Part shown: one piece after another, positions 38,062 through 46,994 of the stretch
How the letters are laid out: every line of letters starts with the position of its first letter
How positions within the stretch are numbered: the first letter of the stretch is position 1
DNA from: an uncultured Sphingomonas sp.
GTDB lineage: Bacteria; Pseudomonadota; Alphaproteobacteria; Sphingomonadales; Sphingomonadaceae
Length of the DNA stretch: 64,000 nucleotides
NCBI RefSeq assembly: GCF_913062585.1
Contig: NZ_CAJXWX010000013.1
Location: 38,408 to 102,407 of the forward strand
Direction: 5' to 3'
Notes under the pieces: model-generated
What the model was told of the DNA's origin: nothing
Database searches by the model: none
The model's input: the letters and a program-made list of their open reading frames with translations, nothing else
Translations under genes and position numbers: made by a program

Positions 38062-38196
38062 TCAACCGCCGACTTTGCGCGGGTCCTGTTCCTCATCGGC
38101 GTCGCCGTGATTGCCATAGCCTGCGCCGGAGCTGTCGGCATCGTCCTCGTTCGGAATCTCGTCGGTCTGGGTCGGTTCGGGATCGTGGATCATCAT
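38062..38196 (-). CDS. 44-aa acidic protein
   Basis: Small frame starting with two ATG codons behind an excellent AAGGAG Shine-Dalgarno. The product is strongly acidic (about 14 Asp/Glu), with IPNEDDADSSGAGYGNHGDADEEQD and a C-terminal DPRKVGG. No membrane segment and no known family. Convergent with dnaE, and downstream of the radical SAM gene on the same strand. The ribosome site makes translation likely; the role is unknown. Confidence 0.65.
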   Translation of the reverse strand: MMIHDPEPTQTDEIPNEDDADSSGAGYGNHGDADEEQDPRKVGG

Positions 38197-38241
38197 CGCT
38201 CTCCTTCCTGCCACCAACGCGTTGGCCGACAAGGATGATCC

Positions 38242-39300
38242 TCAGAACAGCTCGCCCTGTGGGCCGCTCGGCAGACGAAACTGGCTGGTGTCGAGCCGCA
38301 GCCGGTCGCGGTTGAGGCCATGCAGCCGACAGGCCCGGTGGAAGCGGACGCGTAGCAGATCGGCCCAGGGCCCCTGTCCCTTCATCCGGGTGAAGAAATC
38401 CGGATCATTGTCGCGGCCGCCGCGCAAGGACTGGATGATCGACATCACCTTGCCCGCGCGATCCGGATAATGCTCCGTCAGCCATGCGCGGAACAGCGGT
38501 GCAACTTCATGGGGCAGACGCACGGGAATGAAAAAGGCGTGGCGCGCGCCCGCCCGAGCGGCGCGCTCGACCAGATGCTCGATCTCGTGATCGGTGATCG
38601 CGGGAATGACCGGCGCGATCGAGACATAGGTCGGAATGCCCGCGTCCGCGAGCTTCGCCACCGCCGCCAGCCGTCGCTCGGGCGTCGGCGCGCGGGGCTC
38701 GACGGTCCGCGCGACCTTCGCATCCAGCGACGTCACCGAGACGCAGACCGTGGCGAGCCCCTTCGCTGCCATCGGTCCGAGTATGTCGATATCATGCACC
38801 ACGCGATCGGACTTGGTCGTGATCGCGACGGGATGGTTCGTCTCCGCGAGCACCTCCAGGATCGCCCGCGTGATCCGCCATTCGGCTTCGATCGGCTGAT
38901 AGGGATCGGTATTGGTGCCCAGCGCGATCGGTGCGACGCGATACCCCGGCTTGGCCAGTTCGACGCGGAGCAGTTCGGCGGCATCGGGCTTGGCGAACAA
39001 TCGGCTCTCGAAATCCAGCCCCGGCGACAGGTCGTGATAGGCATGGGTCGGCCGCGCGAAGCAATAGATGCAGCCATGCTCGCAGCCACCATAGGCATTG
39101 ATGGACTGCATAAACGGCACGTCGGGGGATGTGTTGCGGGTCAGGATGGTCCGCGGCTTCACCACCGTCACGCTGGTCCGGAGTGGTGGGGGCGTACCGT
39201 CTACCAGCAACTGGGCGTCCAGCCAGTCGCCGTCCGCTTCGCGCGCGGGCAGGCGGAAGCGCGTGCTGGTCGCATTCCCGGTTGCGCCGCGGTTTACCAT
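38242..39300 (-). CDS. PA0069-type radical SAM protein
   Basis: 352 aa from ATG 39300; a frame extending to 39576 would cross into the divergent gene. The radical SAM cluster motif is GCEHGCIYCFARP (C-x3-C-x2-C). The family-typical continuation is HAYHDLSPGLDFESRLFAKPDAAELLR and ITTKSDRVVHDIDIL. The group resembles SplB-like lyases and is often annotated PA0069 family; its substrate is unknown. Confidence 0.9.
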   Translation of the reverse strand: MVNRGATGNATSTRFRLPAREADGDWLDAQLLVDGTPPPLRTSVTVVKPRTILTRNTSPDVPFMQSINAYGGCEHGCIYCFARPTHAYHDLSPGLDFESRLFAKPDAAELLRVELAKPGYRVAPIALGTNTDPYQPIEAEWRITRAILEVLAETNHPVAITTKSDRVVHDIDILGPMAAKGLATVCVSVTSLDAKVARTVEPRAPTPERRLAAVAKLADAGIPTYVSIAPVIPAITDHEIEHLVERAARAGARHAFFIPVRLPHEVAPLFRAWLTEHYPDRAGKVMSIIQSLRGGRDNDPDFFTRMKGQGPWADLLRVRFHRACRLHGLNRDRLRLDTSQFRLPSGPQGELF

Positions 39301-39344
39301 GGCCGTGCCGTTGCATTCGGCAGCGGCGGGGATAGCTTGATCGC

Positions 39345-39740
39345 ATGGGACCTTTGCTTGCTCTGCTCGCGATAACCGCAGCCGCTCCACCGGATCATGG
39401 CCTGGTCCATCGCGGCGTCGCCTATGGCCCTGGAATGCTGCTGACCTGCCGATGGTTTTCCAACTTCGAAAACAGCCGATTCGAGCAATGCCGGACGGCC
39501 AATGGGGTCGAGGCCGTCCCGGAAGACGGGGCGTCGCTGGCCTGTCTCGACCACCTTTGCGCCGAACTCGAAACACGCGCGCGGCGTGTCGCGCACTGGG
39601 CCCATGTTGAGCCCGTCTGGGGCGTCTTCACGGTCCGTCTCTACGGTCGCGTCAGCGTCGAACCCCATGAAAAGCGGTATCTCGGCGATGGCACGCGGAC
39701 GGTCCTGGTCGAAAAGCTGATCGAGGTCCGCAAGCGCTGA
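39345..39740 (+). CDS. hypothetical exported protein
   Basis: 131 aa with a short signal peptide (MGPLLALLAITAAAPP). The body has a pattern of conserved aromatic and Cys residues (LLTCRWFSNFENSRFEQC, LACLDHLCAELE) suggesting disulphides, then VFTVRLYGRVSVEPHEKRYLGDGTRTVLVEKLIEV. Divergent from the radical SAM gene. No recognised family, but the composition looks like a real exported protein. Confidence 0.7.
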   Translation: MGPLLALLAITAAAPPDHGLVHRGVAYGPGMLLTCRWFSNFENSRFEQCRTANGVEAVPEDGASLACLDHLCAELETRARRVAHWAHVEPVWGVFTVRLYGRVSVEPHEKRYLGDGTRTVLVEKLIEVRKR

Positions 39741-39831
39741 CGCATTCCGTCGCGGTGATGATCGAACCGGCTTGTCCATGGCCCAAAATTATGCCAGTCA
39801 TCGGAACATAGCAAGAACAATGGAGGTGGTG

Positions 39832-40164
39832 ATGGCGCGTCTGGAATATCTCGAACTGCCGGTTGGGGACCGCGAGGCCGCAAAGCATTTTTATGCCAAG
39901 GCCTTCGGCTGGCGCTTCACCGATTTCGGACCCGACTATGCCGCGACGATGAGCGGCGATACCGATGTCGGGCTCGACGCCGCGCCAGAGAAGGTCAAGG
40001 CGCCGCTGCCCGTGATCCGGGTCGAGGATCTGGAGGCCACGCTGGCGGCGGTTACGGCGGCGGGCGGCACGATTGCGGTGCCGATCTTCGCTTTTCCCGG
40101 CGGGCGTCGCTTTCATTTTCGCGATGTCGACGGCCATGAACTGGCCGCGATGCAGCCCGACTGA
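39832..40164 (+). CDS. VOC-family (glyoxalase-fold) protein
   Basis: 110 aa from ATG 39832, with GGAGG 6 nt upstream. Single beta-alpha-beta-beta-beta module pair: MARLEYLELPVGDREAAKHFYAKAFGWRFTDFG, then IRVEDLEATLAAVTAAGGTI and FHFRDVDGHELAAMQ. This is the vicinal-oxygen-chelate fold used by glyoxalases and dioxygenases. Metal ligands and substrate cannot be assigned. Convergent with moaB; stop codons abut. Confidence 0.88.
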   Translation: MARLEYLELPVGDREAAKHFYAKAFGWRFTDFGPDYAATMSGDTDVGLDAAPEKVKAPLPVIRVEDLEATLAAVTAAGGTIAVPIFAFPGGRRFHFRDVDGHELAAMQPD

Positions 40165-40692
40165 TCAGCGCTCGAGCAGGCGGGGCATCAGCTCGACGAA
40201 GTTGCAGGGGCGGTGGCGGCTGTCGAGCTGGTCGCGCAATATGCCGTTCCACGCGTCCTTGACCGCGCCGGTCGAGCCGGGCAGCGCGAAGATATAGGTG
40301 CCGCGCGCGACACAGGCGCAGGCGCGCGACTGGATGGTCGAGGTGCCGATCGTCTGGAAGCTGAGCCAGCGGAACAGTTCGCCAAAGCCCGGGATCATCT
40401 TGGTCGCGACCCGCTCGACCGCCTCGGGGGTGACGTCGCGCCCCGTCACGCCGGTGCCGCCGGTGGTCAGGATGCAGTCGATGCTGGCTTCGTCGATCCA
40501 CTGGTTCAGCTGTGCGACGATCGCGTTGGCATCGTCGCGCAGGATGGTGCGTGCGGCCAGCTCATGTCCGGCTTCGGCCAGCAGACCGACCAGCGTGTCG
40601 CCCGAGCGGTCCTCCGCTAGCGAGCGGGTGTCGGAGACGGTCAGCACCGCGATGCGGATGGGGGTGAAGCGGCGGGTGGTGTCGATGGGCAT
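40165..40692 (-). CDS. moaB: molybdenum cofactor biosynthesis protein MoaB
   Basis: MoCF-domain enzyme acting in molybdopterin adenylation/metal insertion. 175 aa with [24 protein letters not shown], the nucleotide-loop [17 protein letters not shown] and [19 protein letters not shown]. MoaB rather than MogA by length and C-terminal sequence. No other moa gene is nearby. Confidence 0.93.
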   Translation of the reverse strand: MPIDTTRRFTPIRIAVLTVSDTRSLAEDRSGDTLVGLLAEAGHELAARTILRDDANAIVAQLNQWIDEASIDCILTTGGTGVTGRDVTPEAVERVATKMIPGFGELFRWLSFQTIGTSTIQSRACACVARGTYIFALPGSTGAVKDAWNGILRDQLDSRHRPCNFVELMPRLLER

Positions 40693-40748
40693 GGGGGCGG
40701 AACGTCTCTGTCGAGATTTTGGGGGCGGCTTGGTTGGCGGTGGGGCGT

Positions 40749-40776
40749 GGCCTTCGACTTCGCTCAGGCTGAACGG
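40749..40776. repeat. 28-bp REP-like unit, copy 4
   Basis: Exact consensus, plus orientation, facing copy 5 at 40895-40922 in inverted orientation 118 bp away. Confidence 0.9.
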
Positions 40777-40800
40777 AGGTAGGACTTGAAGCCCATCGCC

Positions 40801-40855
40801 ATTCCTCCCCTGTAAGGGGAGGTGGCAGGCCGAAGGCCTGACGGAGGGGTGTCAC
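40801..40855. repeat. half palindromic element, family B copy 4
   Basis: ATTCCTCCCCTGTAAGGGGA onward matches the left half of the element at 16869 (shared GGTGGCAGGCC and GGCCTGACGGA). The right half is missing. It is nested between REP copies 4 and 5. Confidence 0.8.
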
Positions 40856-40894
40856 GACTGGCGAGGAGGGTTGCGGCCGACCCCAATCCCCCCT

Positions 40895-40922
40895 CCGTTC
40901 AGCCTGAGCGAAGTCGAAGGCC
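40895..40922. repeat. 28-bp REP-like unit, copy 5 (inverted)
   Basis: Exact consensus in inverted orientation. With copy 4 it forms a pair bracketing the half family-B element in the 259-bp gap between moaB and the lytic transglycosylase. Confidence 0.9.
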
Positions 40923-40951
40923 AAGGAAATCCATCGAGCCTCCAAAGCCGC

Positions 40952-42814
40952 TCAATTCGCCTGAGGCACCGCGGTGTTCGACTGCGGGCCGACCGTCGCG
41001 TTCAGCGCGATCGTGGTCCTGCGCGCCACGCTCGCCTGAGCGATGTTGGGACGCTGGAGCCGCACCGCGCTCGCCCCCGGCAGGCCGGGGAAGCGCGGCC
41101 ACATGCCCTGGGCCAGTGCGGCGCGGCTGGGCGACTTGGTCTTGCCGGTCTGGCTTTCGTACATCCAGTAGTTGCGCAGGACCATGGTGACGTATCCGCG
41201 CGTCTCCCAATAGGGAATGCTCTCGATATAGAGCAGCGGATCGCCATTGTCGCGGACCAGGCTGTTCCACTCGCCGACCGGCTTGGGGCCGGCATTATAG
41301 GCCGCGATCACCTTGGGCAGCAGCCCGCCGGTCACGCCCGTCATGTCGCGCAGCCGCTCCAGATGTCGCTGGCCGATATCCATGTTGGTCGACGGCTTGG
41401 TCAGCGCCGATCGGTCGATCGACACGCCCCGCTCGCGCGCAAAATCGGTCGCGGCGGCGGGCATGATCTGCATCAGGCCGTAGGCGCCGGCCGGGCTGAC
41501 CACCTTGTTGCGAAAGCCGCTTTCCTGGAGCGTATGGGCATAGACCAGCGCCTTGTCGACGCGCCAGCCGCTGTCGGGGGCCCAGTTTGGCGTCGGATAG
41601 CGCGCCTCTGCGGTGGCCGTCACGCCCGCCGGGCAGTTATGCGCCAGCCAGACGGTGGTCGCGGGCAGGTCGAGCGATTCGGCGAGGCGGACCAGGTTGC
41701 GGAATTCGGTCGGCTGGCCGATCCGGGCCTGCTGGCGGATGACCTGATCGGCGAGGTCGGTCTCGCCGATCTCGACCAGGGCGGCGGCGACCAGGATGTT
41801 GGGGCGCCGATCGAGCGCGGCCCAGTCGGTCGCGACAAGCTGTCCGCGCGGTTCGCGCTCGCCACGCATCCCCAGCGCCTGGCGGGCCAGCTGGCCGTAA
41901 AAGCTTTCGCGGAACTGCGATGCGGAGCGCAGTCGCCCCTCGACCTTGTCCGGGCGACCGCAGACCATGTCGGCCCGCGCGGCCCAATAGAGCGCGGCGG
42001 CGCGCAGGTCGACATCGGTGGCGCGCGCCGCCGTGCCTTCGAACGCGGTCTCGGCAGCCTGGCAGTCATTCTGCCGCCAGGCCGACAGCGCGGTCGTCCA
42101 GCGGCCCTGGATCGCCCATTCGCCAGCCCCATCGGCCGCCTTGGTCGCCAGGGTCCGGGCATTGGCATCGTCGCCCATCAGGAAATAGATCCAGGCGACC
42201 CGCTGCTGCCACTCGGTTAGCGCCTCGGGCGACAGGCCCTGGGTCGATTCGAGCAGCGCCTGGGCGGAGGGGCCGTCATCGGCCTTGATGAAGGGCTGCA
42301 TCTTCACCGCCAGTTCGGCGGCGATCAGGTCGCTCTTCACGCTCTTGGCGCGCAGGCGGCGGGGCGCGCCGTCCTGCCAGATCAGGTCATGCGCCTCCGG
42401 CAAGGGGGGCAGGTCCCGTGCGCCGCGCGACCGGGCCAGGCGGGCGAGCTGGTCCGCCTGGGGCAGCTCGGGCGCTTCGTTGAGCAGGGCGACCAGTCGC
42501 TCGACATCGACCTTGGGCGAGCCCTTGGCGGTGTAGAGTTCGGCGCGCGCGATGGCGTGAAGGGGGCCGGGCTTCAGCGCGTCGAGCTGCAACTGCGCAT
42601 CGGTCCAGCGGCTTTCGCGGATCGCGGCGAAGACGCGGGCGTAACCGGCCTTCTGGTCTGGATCGAGGAGTGCGGGAATGCTGGGCGGCGCTTTCAGCGC
42701 GGCCGGGCTGCGGGCGTCGGGGGTGGTGGCTGGTTCGGCGGCGGCAGCGGCACTCGCTCCCGCCAGCAAAGCACCGATGGTCGCTCCCTTCGCGATCGCC
42801 CGGCCCAGCTTCAT
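40952..42814 (-). CDS. soluble lytic murein transglycosylase (Slt70-like)
   Basis: Periplasmic enzyme cutting glycan strands to 1,6-anhydro ends. 620 aa: signal peptide (about residues 1-27), a long alpha-superhelical region with repeat-like helices (about 40-440), then the SLT domain with the catalytic Glu in HTLQESGFRNKVVSPAGAYGLMQIMP and YNAGPKPVGEW. Products are muropeptides of the kind sensed by AmpR-type regulators, but no direct link to the lactamase locus is shown. Overlaps the UDG gene by 4 nt. Confidence 0.93.
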   Translation of the reverse strand: MKLGRAIAKGATIGALLAGASAAAAAEPATTPDARSPAALKAPPSIPALLDPDQKAGYARVFAAIRESRWTDAQLQLDALKPGPLHAIARAELYTAKGSPKVDVERLVALLNEAPELPQADQLARLARSRGARDLPPLPEAHDLIWQDGAPRRLRAKSVKSDLIAAELAVKMQPFIKADDGPSAQALLESTQGLSPEALTEWQQRVAWIYFLMGDDANARTLATKAADGAGEWAIQGRWTTALSAWRQNDCQAAETAFEGTAARATDVDLRAAALYWAARADMVCGRPDKVEGRLRSASQFRESFYGQLARQALGMRGEREPRGQLVATDWAALDRRPNILVAAALVEIGETDLADQVIRQQARIGQPTEFRNLVRLAESLDLPATTVWLAHNCPAGVTATAEARYPTPNWAPDSGWRVDKALVYAHTLQESGFRNKVVSPAGAYGLMQIMPAAATDFARERGVSIDRSALTKPSTNMDIGQRHLERLRDMTGVTGGLLPKVIAAYNAGPKPVGEWNSLVRDNGDPLLYIESIPYWETRGYVTMVLRNYWMYESQTGKTKSPSRAALAQGMWPRFPGLPGASAVRLQRPNIAQASVARRTTIALNATVGPQSNTAVPQAN

Positions 42815-43560
42815 GCGCGCAATTCCCCCATGACCCTTTGCAAATCCTTCCAGCTTTCCGCCTTCGCCATCGGCTTCTCGATCAGGAAGCGCGGATGAAA
42901 GCTGGCGATGGCCGAAGCTTTTCCGCTTTTATGGTCAACGGCGTGTGAAAGTCCGCGTGCGCTGGTGAGTTCGGTCCCGAGCACGGCACGGCTCGCCGCA
43001 TTGCCGAGCAGCAACAGGCCACGCGGGCGGACCAGCCCGACATGATGCAGCGCGATTTCGGACAGCCGCGCCTCCAGATCGGCGGGCGTCCGCCCCGCGA
43101 GCGGTCGCCGCGTGCAGACGGAGGCGATATGTACCGTCTCGCGCGAAAGCCCGATCGCCGCCAGCATGCGGTCGAACAACCGGCCCGGCGCGCCCGACAG
43201 GATCTGCCCTGCCTCGCCATCGTCGCGGTCGGGACAGTCGACCAGCACCATCAGGGCGGCATCGGCCGGGCCGGTCGCGCTCAGCGAGACGCCGTCCCAA
43301 CTCGCTTCGGGGACAGCGTCCGAGATGCGCCAGGCCAGGAACGCCTCCAGCGTATCGGGCAACTGCGCGACCGCGGCGGACGCCGAGACCGGAACAGCAG
43401 CGGCCTGGCCGGTGGCGGGCGCGAACACAAGCGCACGCGACGGTTCGGGCGCCATCCAGTCGCGCGGATCGTCCTCCACGAGCAGGTCGACGCCCGCGTC
43501 ATGCCACCAATCGAGCACGCTGGCCGCCAATGCGGTATCGAACGTCGGAAGAGCCCCCAT
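42811..43560 (-). CDS. uracil-DNA glycosylase superfamily protein, atypical
   Basis: 249 aa. The C-terminal half fits the family-4-like UDG fold: LFDRMLAAIGLSRETVHIASVCTRRPLAGRTP and SFHPRFLIEKPMAKAESWKDLQ, the HP-x-x-L-I motif. Missing features are the N-terminal C-x-x-C of the Fe-S cluster, the fourth Cys, and the GEAPG motif, replaced by DCPDRDDGEAG. The first 80 residues are alanine rich. Catalytic activity is therefore uncertain. ATGA-coupled to the downstream transglycosylase. Confidence 0.78.
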   Translation of the reverse strand: MGALPTFDTALAASVLDWWHDAGVDLLVEDDPRDWMAPEPSRALVFAPATGQAAAVPVSASAAVAQLPDTLEAFLAWRISDAVPEASWDGVSLSATGPADAALMVLVDCPDRDDGEAGQILSGAPGRLFDRMLAAIGLSRETVHIASVCTRRPLAGRTPADLEARLSEIALHHVGLVRPRGLLLLGNAASRAVLGTELTSARGLSHAVDHKSGKASAIASFHPRFLIEKPMAKAESWKDLQRVMGELRA

Positions 43561-43703
43561 ATCGGGTCAACCCATGCTGCAAGGTTGACGTTCGCGTCAA
43601 TCTGTCGGATCGGCTGTCAGGACAGGATGTTTACCGTCCGCGCCCGGACGAGCCCATCACACGGGACGCTACGGCAGTGGTGCGGTCAAGAAGCGAGGAT
43701 GCC

Positions 43704-45359
43704 ATGAGCGAACGCGAATCGATGCCTTATGACGTGGTGATCGTCGGCGCAGGCCCGGCGGGCCTGTCGGCGGCGATCCGGCTGAAGCAGCTCGCGGCGG
43801 AGCAGGGCGGCGAACTGGCCGTCTGCGTCCTCGAAAAGGGATCGGAGGTCGGCGCGCATATCCTGTCGGGCGCGGTGATCGACCCGATCGCGCTCGACGA
43901 GTTGCTGCCCGACTGGCGTGACGATGGCTGTCCGCTGGCCGAGGTGCCGGTGACGGAAAATCTCCACTGGATACTGAGCGCGAGCAAGCACCGCAACCTG
44001 CCGCACGCGCTGACCCCGCCCTTCATGCACAATAAGGGCACCTATACCGGGAGCCTGGGCAATCTGTGCCGCTGGCTGGCGGGCAAGGCCGAGGAGCTGG
44101 GGGTCGAGATCTTCCCCGGTTTCGCGGCGGCCGAAATCCTGTTCCACGAGGATGGCCGGGTTAAGGGCGTGGCGACCGGCGACATGGGCATCGCGCGCGA
44201 CGGCACGCACAAGTCCGATTACCAGCCCGGCTTGGAGCTGCACGCCAAGTACACCTTCTTCGCCGAGGGCGTACGCGGGCACCTGTCGAAGGAGATCATC
44301 CGCCAGTTCGACCTCGCCCGCGAGAGCCAGCCGCAGGTCTATGGCCTTGGCATCAAGGAGCTGTGGGACATCGACCCCGCCAAGCATTTGCCGGGCCGGG
44401 TGATCCATACGCAGGGCTGGCCGCTGGGCCATGACGCCAATGGCGGCGGCTTCATCTATCACCAGGCGGGCGGGCAGGTCGCGCTCGGCTTCGTGACGTG
44501 GCTGAACTATACCAACCCCTATATCTCCCCGTTCCAGGAGATGCAGAAGTGGAAGACCCACCCCGTCATTGCCGAGCTGCTGAAGGGCGGCAAGCGCGTC
44601 TCCTACGGTGCGCGGGCGATCAATGACGGTGGGCTGCAGGCGATCCCGAAGCTGACCTTCCCTGGCGGCGTGCTGGTCGGCTGTTCGGCGGGTTTCCTGA
44701 ACGTGCCCCGGATCAAGGGCACGCACGGCGCGATGAAGTCGGCGATGCTGGCGGCCGAGGCGGCATTCGCGGCGGTGCAGGCGGGCCGCGAGGGCGACGA
44801 GCTGACCGATTACCCCGAGGCTTTCCGCGCGTCCTGGCTCTACAAGGAGCTGTCGACCGTCCGCAACGTCGTGCCGCTGGTCAAGAAATATGGTGATACG
44901 CTGGGCTCCGGCCTGGCGGGCGCGACCATGTGGGCCGAGCATTTCGGGCTCAAGATGCCCTTCACCATGAAGCACAAGCCCGATCACGAGAGCCTGTGGC
45001 GCAAGGATCAGGTGAAGAAGCCCGATTATCCCAAGCCCGACGGCGTGCTGACCTTCGACCGCCTTTCCTCGGTGTTCCTGTCGAACACCAATCATGAGGA
45101 GGATCAGCCGGTTCACCTGACGCTGAAGGATGCGTCGGTGCCGATCGCGCACAACCTGCCCTTGTTCGACGAGCCCGCGCAACGCTACTGTCCCGCCGGT
45201 GTTTATGAAGTGGTGGGCGTGGAAGAGGGCGATCCGAAGTTCGTGATCAACGCCCAGAACTGCGTCCACTGCAAGACGTGCGACATCAAGGACCCGACCC
45301 AGAATATCAACTGGGTCGTGCCGGAAGGCGGCGGAGGACCCAATTATCCCAATATGTAA
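43704..45359 (+). CDS. electron-transfer flavoprotein:ubiquinone oxidoreductase
   Basis: Passes electrons from ETF (fatty and amino-acid oxidation) to ubiquinone at the inner membrane. 551 aa from ATG 43704 (GAGGA Shine-Dalgarno); the upstream frame to 43530 is not family-like. FAD-binding IVGAGPAGLSAAIRL, ubiquinone region (NKGTYTGSLGNLCRWL, HDANGGGFIYHQ), and a 4Fe-4S site with cysteines in RYCPAGVYE and NCVHCKTCDIKDP. ETF genes themselves are not in the window. Confidence 0.97.
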   Translation: MSERESMPYDVVIVGAGPAGLSAAIRLKQLAAEQGGELAVCVLEKGSEVGAHILSGAVIDPIALDELLPDWRDDGCPLAEVPVTENLHWILSASKHRNLPHALTPPFMHNKGTYTGSLGNLCRWLAGKAEELGVEIFPGFAAAEILFHEDGRVKGVATGDMGIARDGTHKSDYQPGLELHAKYTFFAEGVRGHLSKEIIRQFDLARESQPQVYGLGIKELWDIDPAKHLPGRVIHTQGWPLGHDANGGGFIYHQAGGQVALGFVTWLNYTNPYISPFQEMQKWKTHPVIAELLKGGKRVSYGARAINDGGLQAIPKLTFPGGVLVGCSAGFLNVPRIKGTHGAMKSAMLAAEAAFAAVQAGREGDELTDYPEAFRASWLYKELSTVRNVVPLVKKYGDTLGSGLAGATMWAEHFGLKMPFTMKHKPDHESLWRKDQVKKPDYPKPDGVLTFDRLSSVFLSNTNHEEDQPVHLTLKDASVPIAHNLPLFDEPAQRYCPAGVYEVVGVEEGDPKFVINAQNCVHCKTCDIKDPTQNINWVVPEGGGGPNYPNM

Positions 45360-45378
45360 GCGTACCCCGTTCCGCCTG

Positions 45379-46953
45379 ATGACCGTAACGCTGGCGGTCA
45401 CAGGGGCGGTCATGGGCGGCTGGCCGACCGCGTCGCTGGCGGCGGTCGTTCCCGGCCGGTCGCCCCTTTCCGCCTATCTGTCGGCGCGGGTGGCGTCGGA
45501 TGAGGGCCGTGCGGCGGAGGCGAGCGGGGATTATGCGATTGCCCTGGCGACCTGGCCCGACGATCCGGCGGTGGCCGTCCGCGCCTATCGCGAGGCGATG
45601 ATGAGCGGCGACGTGAGCCTGGCGCTGCGCGCGGCGCGCGTGATGGAGGCCGAAAAGGTCGCGCCGATCGACGTCGCGCTGCTCGACCTGGCGATCGCGG
45701 CGCGCAAGGATGATCGGGCGGGCTATGACGCCGCGCTGGCGCGGATCGACGACGGCGCCTTACGCATCCTCGCCCCCGCCTTGCGGGCCTGGGCAGCCTG
45801 GGACCGCAAGCAGCCGGTCGAGGCGGCGCTGGACAGCGCAGGCAAGGAACCAGTCGCCCGGCGTCTCGCCGATGAACACCGCATCCTGATCGCGCTGGCC
45901 TCGCGCAAGATGGACGACGCGGCGGCGGCCATCCTGCTCACGACGCTGCGTGCGCCCGCCGACACGCGGATCGCGGCGGCGCAGATCATGGCGGCGCGGG
46001 GTGACGAAACCGTGGCGCGCAGTTTGTTGAGCGATCCGCTGGTGTCGGTGGACCGCCGCGCGCTGGGGGCGAAACCCGATCTCGGCTTCGGCGTGTCCCG
46101 CCTGTTCACCCGGATCGGGGCGGAGTTGGCGAGTGACGGGCCGCGTCCGCTGGTCATCGCGCTCGCCCGAACCGCCCTGATCGCCGACCCGAAGAACGAC
46201 CGTGCCCGCCTGCTGATGGCCGAGGCGCTGTCCAAGGATGAGGCGTGGACCTCGGCCCTCGCCGCGCTGGAGGGTATCAATCCACGCGGTGCCTTTGCGC
46301 ATCGTGCCGCCGTGGTCCGGATCGGCCTGCTCGGCGCGGACGATCGGGGTGGCGAGGCGCTGATGCTGGCCAAGGGGCTGGCCACCTCGAAGGGGGCGAC
46401 GACCGATGACTGGCAGCTTTACGGCGACCAGCTGATCGCCGCCAAGCGCCCGGCCGACGCCGCTGTCTGGTACGAGCGCGTCACCCGCACCGATCCCGCC
46501 ATCCCCTGGGCGGCCTGGCTGCAATATGGCGGTGCACTGGATCAGGCGGGCCGCGCGGATGAGGCCGATGCAGCGTTGGCCAAGGCGGTCGAACTGGGTC
46601 CGGACGAGCCGCTCGCGCTCAACTATCTGGGCTATGCACGGATCGAACGGGGCAAGGATGTCCCCGGATCGCTGGCGCTTCTGGAAAAGGCCAGCAAGCT
46701 GGCGCCTGACAATGCCTCGATCACCGATTCGCTCGGCTGGGGCTATTACAAGGCGGGGCAGCCTAAACGCGCGCTGCCGCTGGTCGAAGGCGCGGCCGAG
46801 GCGGAACCCGCCAATAGCGAGATCAACGATCATCTGGGCGACATCTACTGGGCGCTGGGGCGGCATTACGAGGCGCGTTACGCCTGGCGCGCGGCGGCGC
46901 TGACGGCGGAGGGCGATGCGCAGGCGGCGATCCAGGCCAAGCTGGCGCGGTGA
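45379..46953 (+). CDS. exported TPR-repeat protein
   Basis: 524 aa with a signal-like N-terminus (residues 1-22). Alpha-helical throughout, with clear TPR units in the last 200 residues (ALAKAVELGPDEPLALNYLGYARIERG, LEKASKLAPDNASITDSLGWGYYKAG, NSEINDHLGDIYWALGRHYEARYAWRAAA). Family role is protein-protein interaction; the partner is unknown. It is followed by ispE through a GTGA overlap, an arrangement often seen in alphaproteobacteria. Confidence 0.9.
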   Translation: MTVTLAVTGAVMGGWPTASLAAVVPGRSPLSAYLSARVASDEGRAAEASGDYAIALATWPDDPAVAVRAYREAMMSGDVSLALRAARVMEAEKVAPIDVALLDLAIAARKDDRAGYDAALARIDDGALRILAPALRAWAAWDRKQPVEAALDSAGKEPVARRLADEHRILIALASRKMDDAAAAILLTTLRAPADTRIAAAQIMAARGDETVARSLLSDPLVSVDRRALGAKPDLGFGVSRLFTRIGAELASDGPRPLVIALARTALIADPKNDRARLLMAEALSKDEAWTSALAALEGINPRGAFAHRAAVVRIGLLGADDRGGEALMLAKGLATSKGATTDDWQLYGDQLIAAKRPADAAVWYERVTRTDPAIPWAAWLQYGGALDQAGRADEADAALAKAVELGPDEPLALNYLGYARIERGKDVPGSLALLEKASKLAPDNASITDSLGWGYYKAGQPKRALPLVEGAAEAEPANSEINDHLGDIYWALGRHYEARYAWRAAALTAEGDAQAAIQAKLAR

Positions 46954-46994
46954 ACGCTCTTGCCGCGACGGGCAGCGCGACGCATGGGCGGGGC

